A stretch of DNA of 64,000 nt from Desulfonatronum lacustre DSM 10312 (GCF_000519265.1 NZ_KI912608.1:1855582-1919581); one strand, 5' to 3'. Shown: positions 9,272-17,898, numbered from the stretch's first letter. The notes: generated by a model not told the origin, from the sequence alone. Numbers and translations: made by a program.

Positions 9272-9473
9272 CAGTCCGTTGAAAAACTCCCAATTGCTGC
9301 GTCGCTGCAAAAAGTTCAAACTCTCACGTATCAATAACTACGCTTCGACCTTGATTCGATTGCCAGGACGGCAAATCGAAAATGTGGCGAAGCCACAGCC
9401 CGTGAGGGCCGGACACAGGACGTGTCCGGTAGCTTTTCTTGCTCCTTGCACTTGGGGTTTTTGAACGAACTGC
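9271..9473. repeat. MITE-like element copy 1, between hydrogenase subunit genes
   Basis: It begins with GCAGTCCGTTGAAAAACTCC and ends with GGGGTTTTTGAACGAACTGC, near-perfect terminal inverted repeats of about 20 bases. The outer portions match copy 2 at 36476-36601 almost base for base. Copy 1 carries about 77 extra bases (roughly 9354-9438) with three small hairpins, two of which have AGGAC in the loop. The first base of the element is the last base of the hydA stop codon. It is too short to code for a transposase. Confidence 0.85.
9361..9429 (+). promoter_or_regulatory. Hairpins with GGA loops resembling CsrA-binding sites
   Basis: Inside MITE-like copy 1, GCCAGGACGGC (9362-9372) and CCGGACAC-AGGAC-GTGTCCGG (9409-9429) fold into hairpins that show GGA in the loop; ACACAGGACGTG resembles the published CsrA consensus RUACARGGAUGU. 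Between them GTGGCGAAGCCAC forms a third hairpin. CsrA control of the downstream large-subunit gene is inference only. Confidence 0.35.
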
Positions 9474-9528
9474 CGACAAAGGACTTTTTCAACACTCACA
9501 TTGCCAATAATTCGAAGGAGGAGAGATT

Positions 9529-11229
9529 ATGTCTGGCTGTAAGCCCCAAGGTGCGCCGGTCATCCCGGTCACCCCGCAAAGCAACTATTCCGGCCCCGTA
9601 ATTGTTGATCCGTTGACCAGGATCGAGGGTCACCTGCGCCTGGAAGTGGAAGTGGACAACGGCAAGGTCAAGAACGCCTGGTCCAGCTCCCAACTCTACC
9701 GCGGCCTGGAAACCATCCTCAAGGGCCGCGACCCGCGCGACGCCCAGCACTTCACCCAGCGGGCCTGCGGGGTCTGCACCTACACCCACGCCCTGGCGTC
9801 CACCCGGTGTCTGGACGATGCCGTGGGCGTCAACATTCCCGAGAACGCCCGGCTTGTCCGCAACTTGGTGATGGCCTCCCAGACATGGATCGACCATCTG
9901 ATCCATTTCTACGTGCTGCATGCCCTGGACTGGGTGGACGTGACCAGCGCCTTGCAGGCCGACCCGGCCAAGGCGGCCAAGATCGCCGGCAACATCTCCC
10001 CCCGGCCGACCAGCGCCGAGGACTTGAAGGCCGTTCAGGACAAGCTGACCGCCTTCGTGAACCAGGGCCAGTTGGGCATTTTCACCAACGCCGCCTTCCT
10101 GGGCGGTCATCCGGCCTACTACCTGCCGCCGGAGGTCAACCTGATCGCCACGGCCCATTACCTGGAAGCCCTGCGCCTGCAGATCAAGGGCTCCCGCGCC
10201 ATGGCCATTTTCGGCGGCAAGGTCCCCCACACCCAGTTCACCATCAGCGGCGGCGTAACGTGCTACGATGCCCTGCGTCCCGAGCGCATCGAGGAATACC
10301 GCGCCCTGTACAAGGAAACCCGCGATTTCATCGAACAGGTGTACATCCCGGATCTGCTGGCCGTGGCCTCCTATTACAAGGATTGGGCCGGGATCGGCGG
10401 CTGTACCAACTACCTGGCATTTGGCGAGTACCCCCAGGTGGAGAAGGACATCAACTCCCGCTGGTATCCCCAGGGCGTGATCATGAACCGCGACCTGACC
10501 AACGTGAAAGATTTCGATCCCGCGGCCATCTACGAACACGTGGCCGCCAGCTGGTACGAAGGCACTGAAGCCCGGCATCCCTACGAAGGCGTGACCGAAC
10601 CCAAGTACACCAGCCTGGACGACAAGGAGCGCTATTCCTGGATGAAGGCCCCCCGGTACCAGGACGAATCCATGGAAGTGGGCCCGCTGGCTCAGGTGCT
10701 GGTGGCCTATGCCAAGGGTCAGCCCGAGGTGAAGGCGGCCGTGGACCTGGTGCTGAACCATCTCGGCGTGGGCGCCGACGCCCTGCACTCCACTCTGGGC
10801 CGGACCGCGGCCCGGGGCATCCATGCCCTGACCGTCGTCCAAAAGACCGAGGATTGGCTGGACGAACTGGCGGAAAACGTGAAGAGGGGCGACACCAAAA
10901 TCGCCGAGAATCACGAGATGCCGGACGAGGCCGAAGGTGTCGGCTATTGCGACGCCCCCCGCGGCGCGTTGAGCCACTGGATCAAAATCAAGGGCGGCAA
11001 GATCGAGAACTTCCAACTCGTGGTCCCCTCCACCTGGAACCTGGGGCCGCGCTGCGACAAGGGCAAGCTGGGCCCGGTGGAAGAAGCGCTGATCAACACC
11101 CCCATTGCCGACCCCAAACGCCCTGTGGAACTGCTGCGCACCGTGCACTCCTTTGACCCCTGCATCGCCTGCGGCGTCCACGTCATCGACTCCAAGACCA
11201 ATCAGGTCCACGAGTTCAAGATCCTCTAA
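9529..11229 (+). CDS. hydB: Periplasmic [NiFe] hydrogenase, large (catalytic) subunit
   Basis: 566 residues. The nickel-iron site ligands are RACGVC at about residues 78-82 and DPCIACGVH near residues 543-551; the 15 residues after that histidine (VIDSKTNQVHEFKIL) form the extension removed by the maturation protease. DPLTRIEGHLR near the N-terminus is the conserved family entry motif. There is no signal peptide, so export occurs with the Tat-tagged small subunit. GGAGG with good spacing precedes the ATG. The 257-base gap from the small subunit, filled by a MITE-like insertion, is unusual because these genes are normally tightly spaced. No maturation protease gene lies in the window. Confidence 0.97.
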   Translation: MSGCKPQGAPVIPVTPQSNYSGPVIVDPLTRIEGHLRLEVEVDNGKVKNAWSSSQLYRGLETILKGRDPRDAQHFTQRACGVCTYTHALASTRCLDDAVGVNIPENARLVRNLVMASQTWIDHLIHFYVLHALDWVDVTSALQADPAKAAKIAGNISPRPTSAEDLKAVQDKLTAFVNQGQLGIFTNAAFLGGHPAYYLPPEVNLIATAHYLEALRLQIKGSRAMAIFGGKVPHTQFTISGGVTCYDALRPERIEEYRALYKETRDFIEQVYIPDLLAVASYYKDWAGIGGCTNYLAFGEYPQVEKDINSRWYPQGVIMNRDLTNVKDFDPAAIYEHVAASWYEGTEARHPYEGVTEPKYTSLDDKERYSWMKAPRYQDESMEVGPLAQVLVAYAKGQPEVKAAVDLVLNHLGVGADALHSTLGRTAARGIHALTVVQKTEDWLDELAENVKRGDTKIAENHEMPDEAEGVGYCDAPRGALSHWIKIKGGKIENFQLVVPSTWNLGPRCDKGKLGPVEEALINTPIADPKRPVELLRTVHSFDPCIACGVHVIDSKTNQVHEFKIL

Positions 11230-11293
11230 TCCTTGCCTTGCCGAGACGCCTACCGAAAAGGTAAGCGCTCGGAGAGTACAAGGTGAGTGATTC

Positions 11294-11338
11294 ACGGAGA
11301 GCGAAGCGGTCTTCATGGTCCTTCGCTCTCCGTCTTTA
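11294..11338 (+). terminator. Rho-independent terminator after hydrogenase genes
   Basis: A 13-bp perfect stem, ACGGAGAGCGAAG (11294-11306) and CTTCGCTCTCCGT (11321-11333), with a 14-base loop is followed by CTTTA. It lies 65 bases after the large-subunit stop. It also argues against the GTG start at 11283 for the next gene. Confidence 0.8.
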
Positions 11339-11369
11339 TGGAAGTCCAACCCGCGGACGGAACCCTACG

Positions 11370-12482
11370 ATGCCGAAAAATCCCCAGGTAATGCATCCGC
11401 CTGAAGTCGCCAGACACATCAACGAAGCCTGTACCCGGTGCGGGACCTGTGTCCGCCGGTGCGCCTTTTTGACCAAGTACGGTATGCCCGGGGATATTGC
11501 CCGCCGGGTGCTGACCGGGGAACGCACCGTCGATCCGTACGAATGCAGTCTGTGCAACCTTTGCGCCGCGGTTTGCCCGGAAGAACTCGCTCCGGGCGAC
11601 CTGTTCCTGGCCCTGCGTCGCCTGGCCGCGAACCAGGGTTTGGTGGACTTCAAGCCCTATGCGCCACTGCTCGGCTACGAAAAGCGCGGCCATTCCAGTC
11701 TCTTTGCCTGGTATCCCTCCACGCCCGCCAAAACAGTATTCTTTCCGGGCTGCACCCTTCCCGGCACCCGTCCCCGAGTCACATGGCGTTTCTTCGAGAC
11801 CTTGCGCGAACTTGAGCCGGAGACGACCATGGTTCTGGACTGCTGCCACAAGCCGTCCCACGATCTGGGACGGCAATCCTTTTTTTTCGAGCAATTCCGG
11901 AGCATCCGGGATCGCCTCCTGGCTTTGGGCGTGGAACGGGTCATCGTGGCCTGCCCCAACTGCCACAAGGTCTTCAGGAAGTACGGGGAGGGGCTGACGG
12001 TCACAACCGTGTACGAAGTCATGGCCCAAAAACAAGCCCGGATGACGAAAGAGAGCGCAACGGTGTCACTCTCCACAACAGCTCAAGTCACGGTTCACGA
12101 CCCCTGCCCTCTGAGGGATCAGCCCGGAGTCCACCAAGCCGTGCGCTCGCTTTTGGCGGCCCGGGGCTTTGATATTCGGGAAATGGAGGACAGCGGTACA
12201 CGGACGTTGTGCTGCGGGGAAGGCGGAGCCGTGGGATTCAGAAATCCCACTCTGGCCGCGACCTGGGTCGAAAAACGACGCACCCAGGCCCAAGGCGACC
12301 GGATCATTACCTACTGCGCCGGTTGCGCCGGTTTCCTGAACCGCGCCGCGCCCACAAGCCATCTGGGAGACGTGCTGTTCGAGCCGGAGCGCGCCCTGAC
12401 CGGAAAGAACATGATGGCCAAGGCCCCTATCACCTACCTGAACCGCTTGCTGCTGAAACGACAGCTGAAGCGCTTGTCTTGA
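11370..12482 (+). CDS. HdrD/GlpC-like iron-sulfur protein with two CCG domains
   Basis: A 370-residue protein. Two 4Fe-4S ferredoxin-type motifs (CTRCGTCVRRC and CSLCNLCAAVC, the latter followed by PEE) are at about residues 17-69. Two CCG domains follow: CCHKPSHDLG around residue 159 with VACPNCHKVF, and LCCGEGGAVGF around residue 284 with YCAGCAGF. CCG domains hold the noncubane cluster of heterodisulfide reductase HdrB/D and occur in GlpC, LutA and DsrK-type electron-transfer subunits. There is no membrane segment and no adjacent flavoprotein or cytochrome b. Lying directly behind the hydrogenase, it may be an electron acceptor in H2 metabolism, but it is separated by a terminator. The start at ATG 11370 is chosen because the upstream frame runs through that terminator. 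Confidence 0.82.
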   Translation: MPKNPQVMHPPEVARHINEACTRCGTCVRRCAFLTKYGMPGDIARRVLTGERTVDPYECSLCNLCAAVCPEELAPGDLFLALRRLAANQGLVDFKPYAPLLGYEKRGHSSLFAWYPSTPAKTVFFPGCTLPGTRPRVTWRFFETLRELEPETTMVLDCCHKPSHDLGRQSFFFEQFRSIRDRLLALGVERVIVACPNCHKVFRKYGEGLTVTTVYEVMAQKQARMTKESATVSLSTTAQVTVHDPCPLRDQPGVHQAVRSLLAARGFDIREMEDSGTRTLCCGEGGAVGFRNPTLAATWVEKRRTQAQGDRIITYCAGCAGFLNRAAPTSHLGDVLFEPERALTGKNMMAKAPITYLNRLLLKRQLKRLS

Positions 12483-12793
12483 GACGAATTCCTCCGGCTA
12501 GGTTGAGACAATGCCGAACATTGCTTAAGCGGCTTATGATCACCGCATGTGGCTATGCTGTGTTTGCTAGTGACGTAAAGTAGGCATCGCCCTGATGCAG
12601 GAGGAAGGAGGTGGCCCACAAACCTTGGCTGTTGCGACGTGTCTGCCGATACGTTTGAGACGCCATGGATCTGCGCCTGGCGGCGACCCTGCGGAAGTGG
12701 GCAGGCTTCGTCGTCCCGCATTCTTGCGGTCCGTACATGAGAAAGACAAAGCAAGACATCAAATGTTCTAGCCCGGCCCCAATCAATGCTGCC
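12483..12793. other. Intergenic region, nothing recognised
   Basis: About 310 bases between the convergent Fe-S protein gene and pstB. Short frames exist on both strands (for example 12553-12846 minus), but they overlap pstB, lack ribosome sites and show no known motif. It may hold worn-out gene fragments. Confidence 0.4.
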
Positions 12794-13570
12794 TTAGAAT
12801 GTTTCCTCCATGATGCGTCGGCAACTTTCCTGGTTATCGAGGTCAATCCGGGATAACTCGGAAACCCGTTTCCCGTTGCGCAGCACCACCGCCCGGTCCG
12901 CCAAACGACGCATTTGTCCCAGGCTGTGGGTCACGGCGAGGATGGCGTAGCGATTTTTCAAATCCTGGAACAACGCTTCGATTTTCCGGGTGGCCTTGAA
13001 ATCCAGAGAGGCGGTCGGTTCGTCCAAAAGCAGAATGGTCGGTTCCAGGGCCAGCACCCTTGCCAGGCAAAGCCGCTGTTGCTGCCCGCCCGATAGATTC
13101 AGAGCGTTATCGTGCAGGCGATCCTTGATCTCGTCCCACAACCAGACATTCTTCAGAGCCTGTCTGACGCGCTGCTCCACCATTGTCTTGTCCAGCCCCA
13201 GGGATACGCGCAGGGGCAGGGCCAGATTTTTATAGATGGAAAAGGGCAGTACGTTGGGGTGCTGGAAAACCATACCCATGCGTAGGCGCAGTTCGGGCAG
13301 GGATGTGTCCTTGGCGTAGCAGTCCAGCCAGCGCTCTTGCAGATGAATACGGACCCGCCCGCTGGTCTCGCACAGGGGAAATTCCTCGTTCAGCCGATTC
13401 ACGGCCCGCAGCAGCGTCGTCTTGCCGGAACCGGACGGCCCCACGGCCATGACCAACTCACCGGGACGGATGCTGAGATTGATCCGCTCCAGAACGGTCT
13501 GGTCGCCGAAACGCACAGTCAAGTCATTAATTTCCAGAACAGATTCGGAAGTTTTTTTTACGCTTTCCAT
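12794..13570 (-). CDS. pstB: Phosphate ABC transporter ATP-binding protein PstB-like
   Basis: 258 residues with Walker A GPSGSGKTT near residue 44, Q-loop MVFQHPNVLPFSI, ABC signature LSGGQQQR near residue 156, Walker B ILLLDEPTASLD and the switch histidine in AVTHSLGQ. The NRLNEEFP segment after Walker A resembles PstB, which powers phosphate import. It overlaps the end of pstA by 13 bases and is the last gene of pstSCAB. Its insert between Walker A and the Q-loop departs from classical PstB, so another oxyanion cannot be excluded. Confidence 0.8.
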   Translation of the reverse strand: MESVKKTSESVLEINDLTVRFGDQTVLERINLSIRPGELVMAVGPSGSGKTTLLRAVNRLNEEFPLCETSGRVRIHLQERWLDCYAKDTSLPELRLRMGMVFQHPNVLPFSIYKNLALPLRVSLGLDKTMVEQRVRQALKNVWLWDEIKDRLHDNALNLSGGQQQRLCLARVLALEPTILLLDEPTASLDFKATRKIEALFQDLKNRYAILAVTHSLGQMRRLADRAVVLRNGKRVSELSRIDLDNQESCRRIMEETF

Positions 13571-14448
13571 CGCTCTTCCATGGTTCTTTGTACGGCAAAG
13601 GCCAGACAGAATAACAGCCCCGTGAGCGTCAGCAGGACCAAGGCCGTGCCGAAGGCTTGGTCCAGTTCAGCCGTGGAGCGATGTTCCGCGGCCAGATAAT
13701 AAATGCGAAAGGGCAGGGCCTCGAATTTGTCCCACAGGCTGCGGGGCAGAAATGCCTGGGCCACTACCCCGGTGAGCAGGATCACGGCGGTGTCTTCGGC
13801 GGCCCGGCCCATGGCCAGGATGACGCCGCCGAGGACGCCCCGTCCGGCCGAAGGTAGCAGAACATGGCGAATATTCTGCCACGTGGTGAATCCAAGGCTG
13901 GGTCCCAGCAGACGCAGGTGCTCCGGCAACCCTGACAAGGCGTTCTGCGTGGTCCGGACCAGGTAGGGCAGGATCAGCAGGGCGATGCAGACCGCGGCCA
14001 GCAGCAGGCAGGTCTTGGCCTGGGGGGCGAAGGTATGCCGCAGGACCACGATCATGCTGAATCCGAACAGGCCCATGACAATGGACGGAATGCCGGCCAT
14101 CAGATCCACGGCAAACCCGGCCACGCCCTGAAAGCGCGGCGCGGCGTACTCGGCAAGGTAAATGCCGCCGGCAATGCCCACGGGCACGGCCATGGCGCAG
14201 GACAGCACCACCAGGAGCAAGGTTCCGGCCAGAGCGGACCAAAGACCGTCAAAAACCGGCCGGGCTCCGGTCAGGGCCTCCCACCAATGGGTCTGTCCGA
14301 AGAACAGCTCCGGCCCTAAGACTCCGGCGCCCCGGTAGAGGAGGAAACCCATCACGGCTAGAACCGCCACGCCCGTACCGAGTGCGGCTGCCCAGCAAAA
14401 GACCACGGTGGCCTTGTCGGCAAGCCTGCGTCGCGTTCTGGGCGTCAT
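13558..14448 (-). CDS. pstA: Phosphate ABC transporter permease PstA-like
   Basis: 296 residues with six hydrophobic segments and the permease coupling loop LRLLGPSLGFTTWQNIRHVLLPSAGRG, followed by GGVILAMGRAAEDTAVI, the EAA-type motif contacting the ATPase. The ATG at 14448 overlaps the pstC stop (ATGA), giving coupled translation; the longer frame to 14778 lies within pstC and is not real. LMAGIPSIVMGLFGF is typical of PstA. Confidence 0.85.
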   Translation of the reverse strand: MTPRTRRRLADKATVVFCWAAALGTGVAVLAVMGFLLYRGAGVLGPELFFGQTHWWEALTGARPVFDGLWSALAGTLLLVVLSCAMAVPVGIAGGIYLAEYAAPRFQGVAGFAVDLMAGIPSIVMGLFGFSMIVVLRHTFAPQAKTCLLLAAVCIALLILPYLVRTTQNALSGLPEHLRLLGPSLGFTTWQNIRHVLLPSAGRGVLGGVILAMGRAAEDTAVILLTGVVAQAFLPRSLWDKFEALPFRIYYLAAEHRSTAELDQAFGTALVLLTLTGLLFCLAFAVQRTMEERWKA

Positions 14449-15293
14449 GGGGAGAAGGAGCGACCCAGCCCGCGCAAGGCCAGGTTGATCAGGATCATGA
14501 TCAGGAAAAGAATCAGGGCGGAGGCGAACACCGAATGATAGAACGTGCTTTGACTGTCCGTGGCCACGACGAGGGCGATGTGCGCGGTGAGGGTACGGAT
14601 GGAGTCCAGGGGAGAGCCGGGGACCATGGGGGCGTTGCCGGCCAGCATCAAGGAGATCAGAGTGTCGCCCACGGCCCTGCCGAAGCCGAGGATCATCGCG
14701 GCCAGCAGGCCGCGCCGGGACAAGGGGAGCAGAACGTGACGGATATAGGAGGGTCTGGAAAAACCCAGCGAGGCGCACGTGATCCGGGCCGCACGGTCCA
14801 CTTCGCGCAATGTGGCATGAAAGACAAGGACGATGGTCGGTAGGATGAGCAACGTCAGGGCAACCATGGCCGTAAGCAGGGAAAAGCCGGTGCCCCGATC
14901 AAACCATTGGCGCATCAACGGGACCAGGAGAAAAATCGAGACAAAGCCATAGATCACCGTGGGGATGCTGGTCATGTAGTGGATCATGGCCAGACAAAGG
15001 CCTTTGATTCGTCCGGGAGCCAGCACCTGGACGAAGCAGGAAACGCCCACGGCCAAGGGCGTGGCAAGAGCCAAGGCCCCCAATGAGAGGAGCAGGGAGC
15101 CCGTGACCATCGGCAAGATGCCGAATTTGCCTTGAAACGGCAGCCACTGCCAGGAAAGAACCGCGCCCAGTTCGCCCGAAATGAACAGCGGCAACACAAG
15201 ATAGACCAGAACCAGCAGGATGCAGAAGGCCGCCGCGGTGGACGTCAACGCGGCGGCGCACAGGACGCGCCGAATCCAGGATTCGGAAAGCAT
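14445..15293 (-). CDS. pstC: Phosphate ABC transporter permease PstC-like
   Basis: 282 residues with six membrane segments, TSIPTVIYGFVSIFLLVPL in the middle and the coupling motif ASLGFSRPSYIRHVLLPLSRRGLLAAMILGFGRAVGDT. It pairs with PstA to form the membrane channel for phosphate. It starts 21 bases after the pstS stop. A large periplasmic loop between the first two segments (FISGELGAVLSWQWLPFQGKFG) matches PstC. Confidence 0.87.
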   Translation of the reverse strand: MLSESWIRRVLCAAALTSTAAAFCILLVLVYLVLPLFISGELGAVLSWQWLPFQGKFGILPMVTGSLLLSLGALALATPLAVGVSCFVQVLAPGRIKGLCLAMIHYMTSIPTVIYGFVSIFLLVPLMRQWFDRGTGFSLLTAMVALTLLILPTIVLVFHATLREVDRAARITCASLGFSRPSYIRHVLLPLSRRGLLAAMILGFGRAVGDTLISLMLAGNAPMVPGSPLDSIRTLTAHIALVVATDSQSTFYHSVFASALILFLIMILINLALRGLGRSFSP

Positions 15294-15314
15294 GGCGGGA
15301 AAAATTGCCTGGAA

Positions 15315-16145
15315 TTACTTCAGCGGGATGTAGCCGGAAGCGCGAACAATATCGGCCCCATCCTCGCTCAGGACGTAGTCGATGAACGCCTTGGTCAGGC
15401 CATCAGGCTCGCCCTTGGTGTTCATAAACAGGTGTCGAATCACCGGATAGCTGCCGTCAATAGCCGTTTCCTGAGAAGGGACAACCCCGTCCACGGCCAG
15501 CGGTTTCACGTTGTCGTCGATGTGGCCGATGCTCATATACCCGATGGCGTTGACGTCCTGAGAGACGGCCACTTTCATGGCTCCGTTGGACTGAATGATG
15601 TTCGCCGTGCCCACCACGGCTTCCTTCTTCAACAGCTTGCCCCAGAACACTTCATGGGTCCCGCTGGCCTCCTCGCGACCGTAGACGTGAATGGCCGCAT
15701 CGTTTCCGTTCACCTCATTCCAGCGCGTGATCCGCCCGGCGAAGATGTCCCTGATCTGTTGGGCGGAAAGATTCCCGACCGGGTTACCCGGATGAACCAC
15801 GGGCGCCACGCCGTCAATGGCGAAGGCAAACGAGCGCAGGCCGTACCTGTCCACTTCCTCGTCGGACAGGGGGCGACCGGTGTTGCCGATGTCCACCAGC
15901 CCTTCACCGGCTTTTTGCACGCCGATCCCCGTACCCCCGCCGGCCACGGTGATTCGGACCTTGGGATTGGCCGTCATGATTCGCTTGGCCGCCTCGTTCA
16001 TCACCGGGATGTGCGCCGTACCTCCGGCGATGTCCAGCGAGCCCTCCATCCCGGCAAACCTGTCCAGGTTCCCGGCCAGGACCGGCGAAGCGAGCAGGAT
16101 CAGAGCCAGAGTCAGAACAAGAACTTTGCTGTGTGTGGTAAACAT
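15315..16145 (-). CDS. pstS: Phosphate-binding periplasmic protein PstS-like
   Basis: 276 residues with a clear signal peptide (about 24 residues ending SPVLAG). GGGTGIGVQKAGEG, DIGNTGRPLSDEE and REEASGTHEVFWGKLL are the phosphate-loop signatures of the short PstS/PBP family. GGAGAAATCCTC before the ATG contains a good ribosome site. It is first in the four-gene operon pstSCAB; no phoU or phoB/R follows. Confidence 0.88.
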   Translation of the reverse strand: MFTTHSKVLVLTLALILLASPVLAGNLDRFAGMEGSLDIAGGTAHIPVMNEAAKRIMTANPKVRITVAGGGTGIGVQKAGEGLVDIGNTGRPLSDEEVDRYGLRSFAFAIDGVAPVVHPGNPVGNLSAQQIRDIFAGRITRWNEVNGNDAAIHVYGREEASGTHEVFWGKLLKKEAVVGTANIIQSNGAMKVAVSQDVNAIGYMSIGHIDDNVKPLAVDGVVPSQETAIDGSYPVIRHLFMNTKGEPDGLTKAFIDYVLSEDGADIVRASGYIPLK

Positions 16146-16462
16146 GAGGATTTCTCCATTTTAGGATTAAGGGTTGGGGAAGAGAACGGATTTTCATTCA
16201 CGCAGTCGCCTACAGGATATTTTCCAGGCAGGTCAAATACGTATCATCTATCTAAAACAAACTTTCTCATTGATTTTTTCGATATGCCGATTTGCTTAAA
16301 AGGTTCCAGATTCGATTGAATGGGTATGCTTTTCTTGAGAGATCCGATCCTGTTGTTCTTGGCAAGCGTACATGGTGGAGCAAAGCTTTCGCCAAACCGA
16401 GGAACTCACCCGAAGCACTTGGCTGACAGCCAATGCGTGACGCTCGGAAAGAAAATTGAGTT
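16146..16462. other. Intergenic region upstream of pstS
   Basis: About 320 bases that should contain the pst promoter on the minus strand. No clear repeated Pho-box motif is visible to me. The stretch 16230-16330 is AT-rich. No credible gene is present. Confidence 0.4.
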
Positions 16463-16493
16463 CAAAAAAAAGGCACGACTCAAGCCGTGCCTT
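16463..16493 (-). terminator. Rho-independent terminator of the HesB/IscA-like gene
   Basis: Read on the minus strand: AAGGCACG, loop, CGTGCCTT, then a run of T residues (the A-run at 16464-16471). The 8-bp stem with an immediate T-tract is a textbook terminator, 60 bases after the stop of the minus-strand gene. Confidence 0.85.
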
Positions 16494-16553
16494 GTTACCG
16501 TCCGGTACCCGTGCCGACAAAAGCCAACTCCGGGACGGATAGGAATCAGTCCG

Positions 16554-16862
16554 TCAACAAGACGAACAACTTCCCCCGCACCCACCACCTCCACCACCCA
16601 CCTGAACCTCGGAGGAGACGGCGAATCCGTACGGCGTCATGTCGATCTTGATAGCTCCGGCTTTTTGGCTCAATTCCTTGTCGATGAGAAAGGTATAGCC
16701 GCTGAGTTCCTGCACCAGGTCCGTCTCCTGCTCCGTGTCCAAAGCCAGGGAGAGCCGTTCTCCACCGCATCCGGCGGCCAGAAAAACCCGAATCGGGGAT
16801 TGCTCCTTGCCTTGAAAGTGGCTGTCCAGTTGTTCCTTCACGGAAGGGGTGATTTCAATCAT
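16554..16862 (-). CDS. HesB/IscA-like Fe-S protein, cysteine form
   Basis: 102 residues. The N-terminal MIEITPSVKEQLDSHF and the segment VFLAAGCGGERLSLALD match the small HesB-like group in deltaproteobacteria, in which the residue before GG is often selenocysteine; here it is a plain TGC cysteine codon. The C-terminus is a glycine-cysteine tail (GGGGGGCGGSCSSC), matching the conserved C-terminal CxC of A-type carrier proteins. The role is probably Fe-S cluster carriage or another thiol function in the cytoplasm. A canonical terminator follows. Confidence 0.78.
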   Translation of the reverse strand: MIEITPSVKEQLDSHFQGKEQSPIRVFLAAGCGGERLSLALDTEQETDLVQELSGYTFLIDKELSQKAGAIKIDMTPYGFAVSSEVQVGGGGGGCGGSCSSC

Positions 16863-17159
16863 GTTTGTGGTCCTCTTGGGTTAAGTGTTTGCTTTTGTGA
16901 GACGTGCATAACATCGGGTAAGAACAAGAACTCGAAAAGTCAAATAGCCTCCCTATATTGTATTGCCGCAAGAGCATTTGCCGTTCCAATTGATGAGGGC
17001 AACCGTTTCGCCCCGTGCATCGAAAAAGACAATCTTCCGAAGAAGCATTCATTTGTCTTTCAAATTAGACAGCAAGCTCAAAGATGCGATAAAAGAATCC
17101 GGTTCCGTGAACACATGACTGTTTCCACCGCACCGACACCGAATGCTCGGAGGTTTTCC

Positions 17160-17780
17160 ATGGCCGTGATCATCGCCGACCCTGCCCAGTTTTCCAAGAA
17201 AACAGCCAGAATGCTCAAATCCGGAGGTAAAGCCGGGGGAGCGGCCAGGCAGGCCCAGACAATTATCCAGGACCTGGCCGACAGCGGTCGCTTGGACCCC
17301 AATGTTGCCCGGAAGTTGACCACCAACGGCGAGGCCAGAATGGAAAACTGCTGGAAATTCAACCTCGCCGGAGGGCATCGGCTGGTCCTGGCCAAGCATG
17401 AGGGAGACTTCGTCTTCCTGTTCCTGGGAACCCACGATGAAACCGACACCTGGATCAAAAACAACTCCGGGCTCAAGCTGGATGTCTCCGGAGGGGAAAT
17501 CGTCCCCGGAGCTGCATCGGGCCCGAAAGGCCACCTGAACGACCATCGGAACGGCCATCTGAAAGGCCACCTGAAAGGCCATCTGAGCGACCACCTAAAC
17601 GACCACCAAAACGCGTCCGGAGCGCCCGAAACATCCAGAGCATTGGGCTCGTCATACGCGGACGACGACTACTATGAACGCCCCCTCCATGAATTCATCG
17701 ACCAGAACACGCTCCGGGATATTTTTCGCGGACTGTGCGATGCTCCCGGCCTGAAGGTCGGAAACGAACCGGCCGGCTAA
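17160..17780 (+). CDS. RelE/ParE-like toxin domain protein with a His tetrapeptide repeat
   Basis: 206 residues. The first 100 (DPAQFSKKTARMLK, ARKLTTNGEARMENCWKF, HRLVLAKHEGDFVFLFLGTHDET) look like a RelE-fold mRNA interferase or relative. Residues about 124-151 are seven tandem four-residue units [GD]-H-[LRQ]-[NKS], encoded by 12-base repeats. The acidic, aromatic C-terminus (ADDDYYERPLHEFIDQ) is of unknown function. The ATG at 17160 has GGAGG eight bases before it, deciding it over 17115. No antitoxin gene is adjacent, so toxicity is not established. Confidence 0.6.
   Translation: MAVIIADPAQFSKKTARMLKSGGKAGGAARQAQTIIQDLADSGRLDPNVARKLTTNGEARMENCWKFNLAGGHRLVLAKHEGDFVFLFLGTHDETDTWIKNNSGLKLDVSGGEIVPGAASGPKGHLNDHRNGHLKGHLKGHLSDHLNDHQNASGAPETSRALGSSYADDDYYERPLHEFIDQNTLRDIFRGLCDAPGLKVGNEPAG
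17529..17612 (+). repeat. Seven tandem 12-base repeats inside a coding region
   Basis: Seven imperfect units of the type GGCCACCTGAAA run in frame, encoding a histidine every fourth residue. The units differ by one to three bases, several at silent positions, indicating expansion followed by drift. Confidence 0.9.
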
Positions 17781-17898
17781 TGTGGCAGGCCTGAGTGGCC
17801 GCCGTACCATGGCCTGTAGTTCTTGCATGTCGACGTGATCGGTTTCCTTCTCGGAAGGGCCAGGGCTCCTTGGCCGGAAAGGTTGTTCCCAGGATCTC

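Noticed and set aside
9496-11349. 617-codon minus-strand frame opposite the hydrogenase large subunit
   Set aside because: The sense strand is a certain hydrogenase gene; the antisense frame is a GC-rich shadow.
12553-12846. 97-codon minus-strand frame ahead of the Fe-S gene end
   Set aside because: It overlaps the end of pstB, has no ribosome site or motif and could not be tied to any transposase.
16146-16462. Pho boxes upstream of pstS
   Set aside because: No pair of CTGTCAT-like direct repeats at the right spacing could be found by eye.
17529-17612. CRISPR array in the 12-base repeats
   Set aside because: The units are tandem without spacers and lie in a coding frame.
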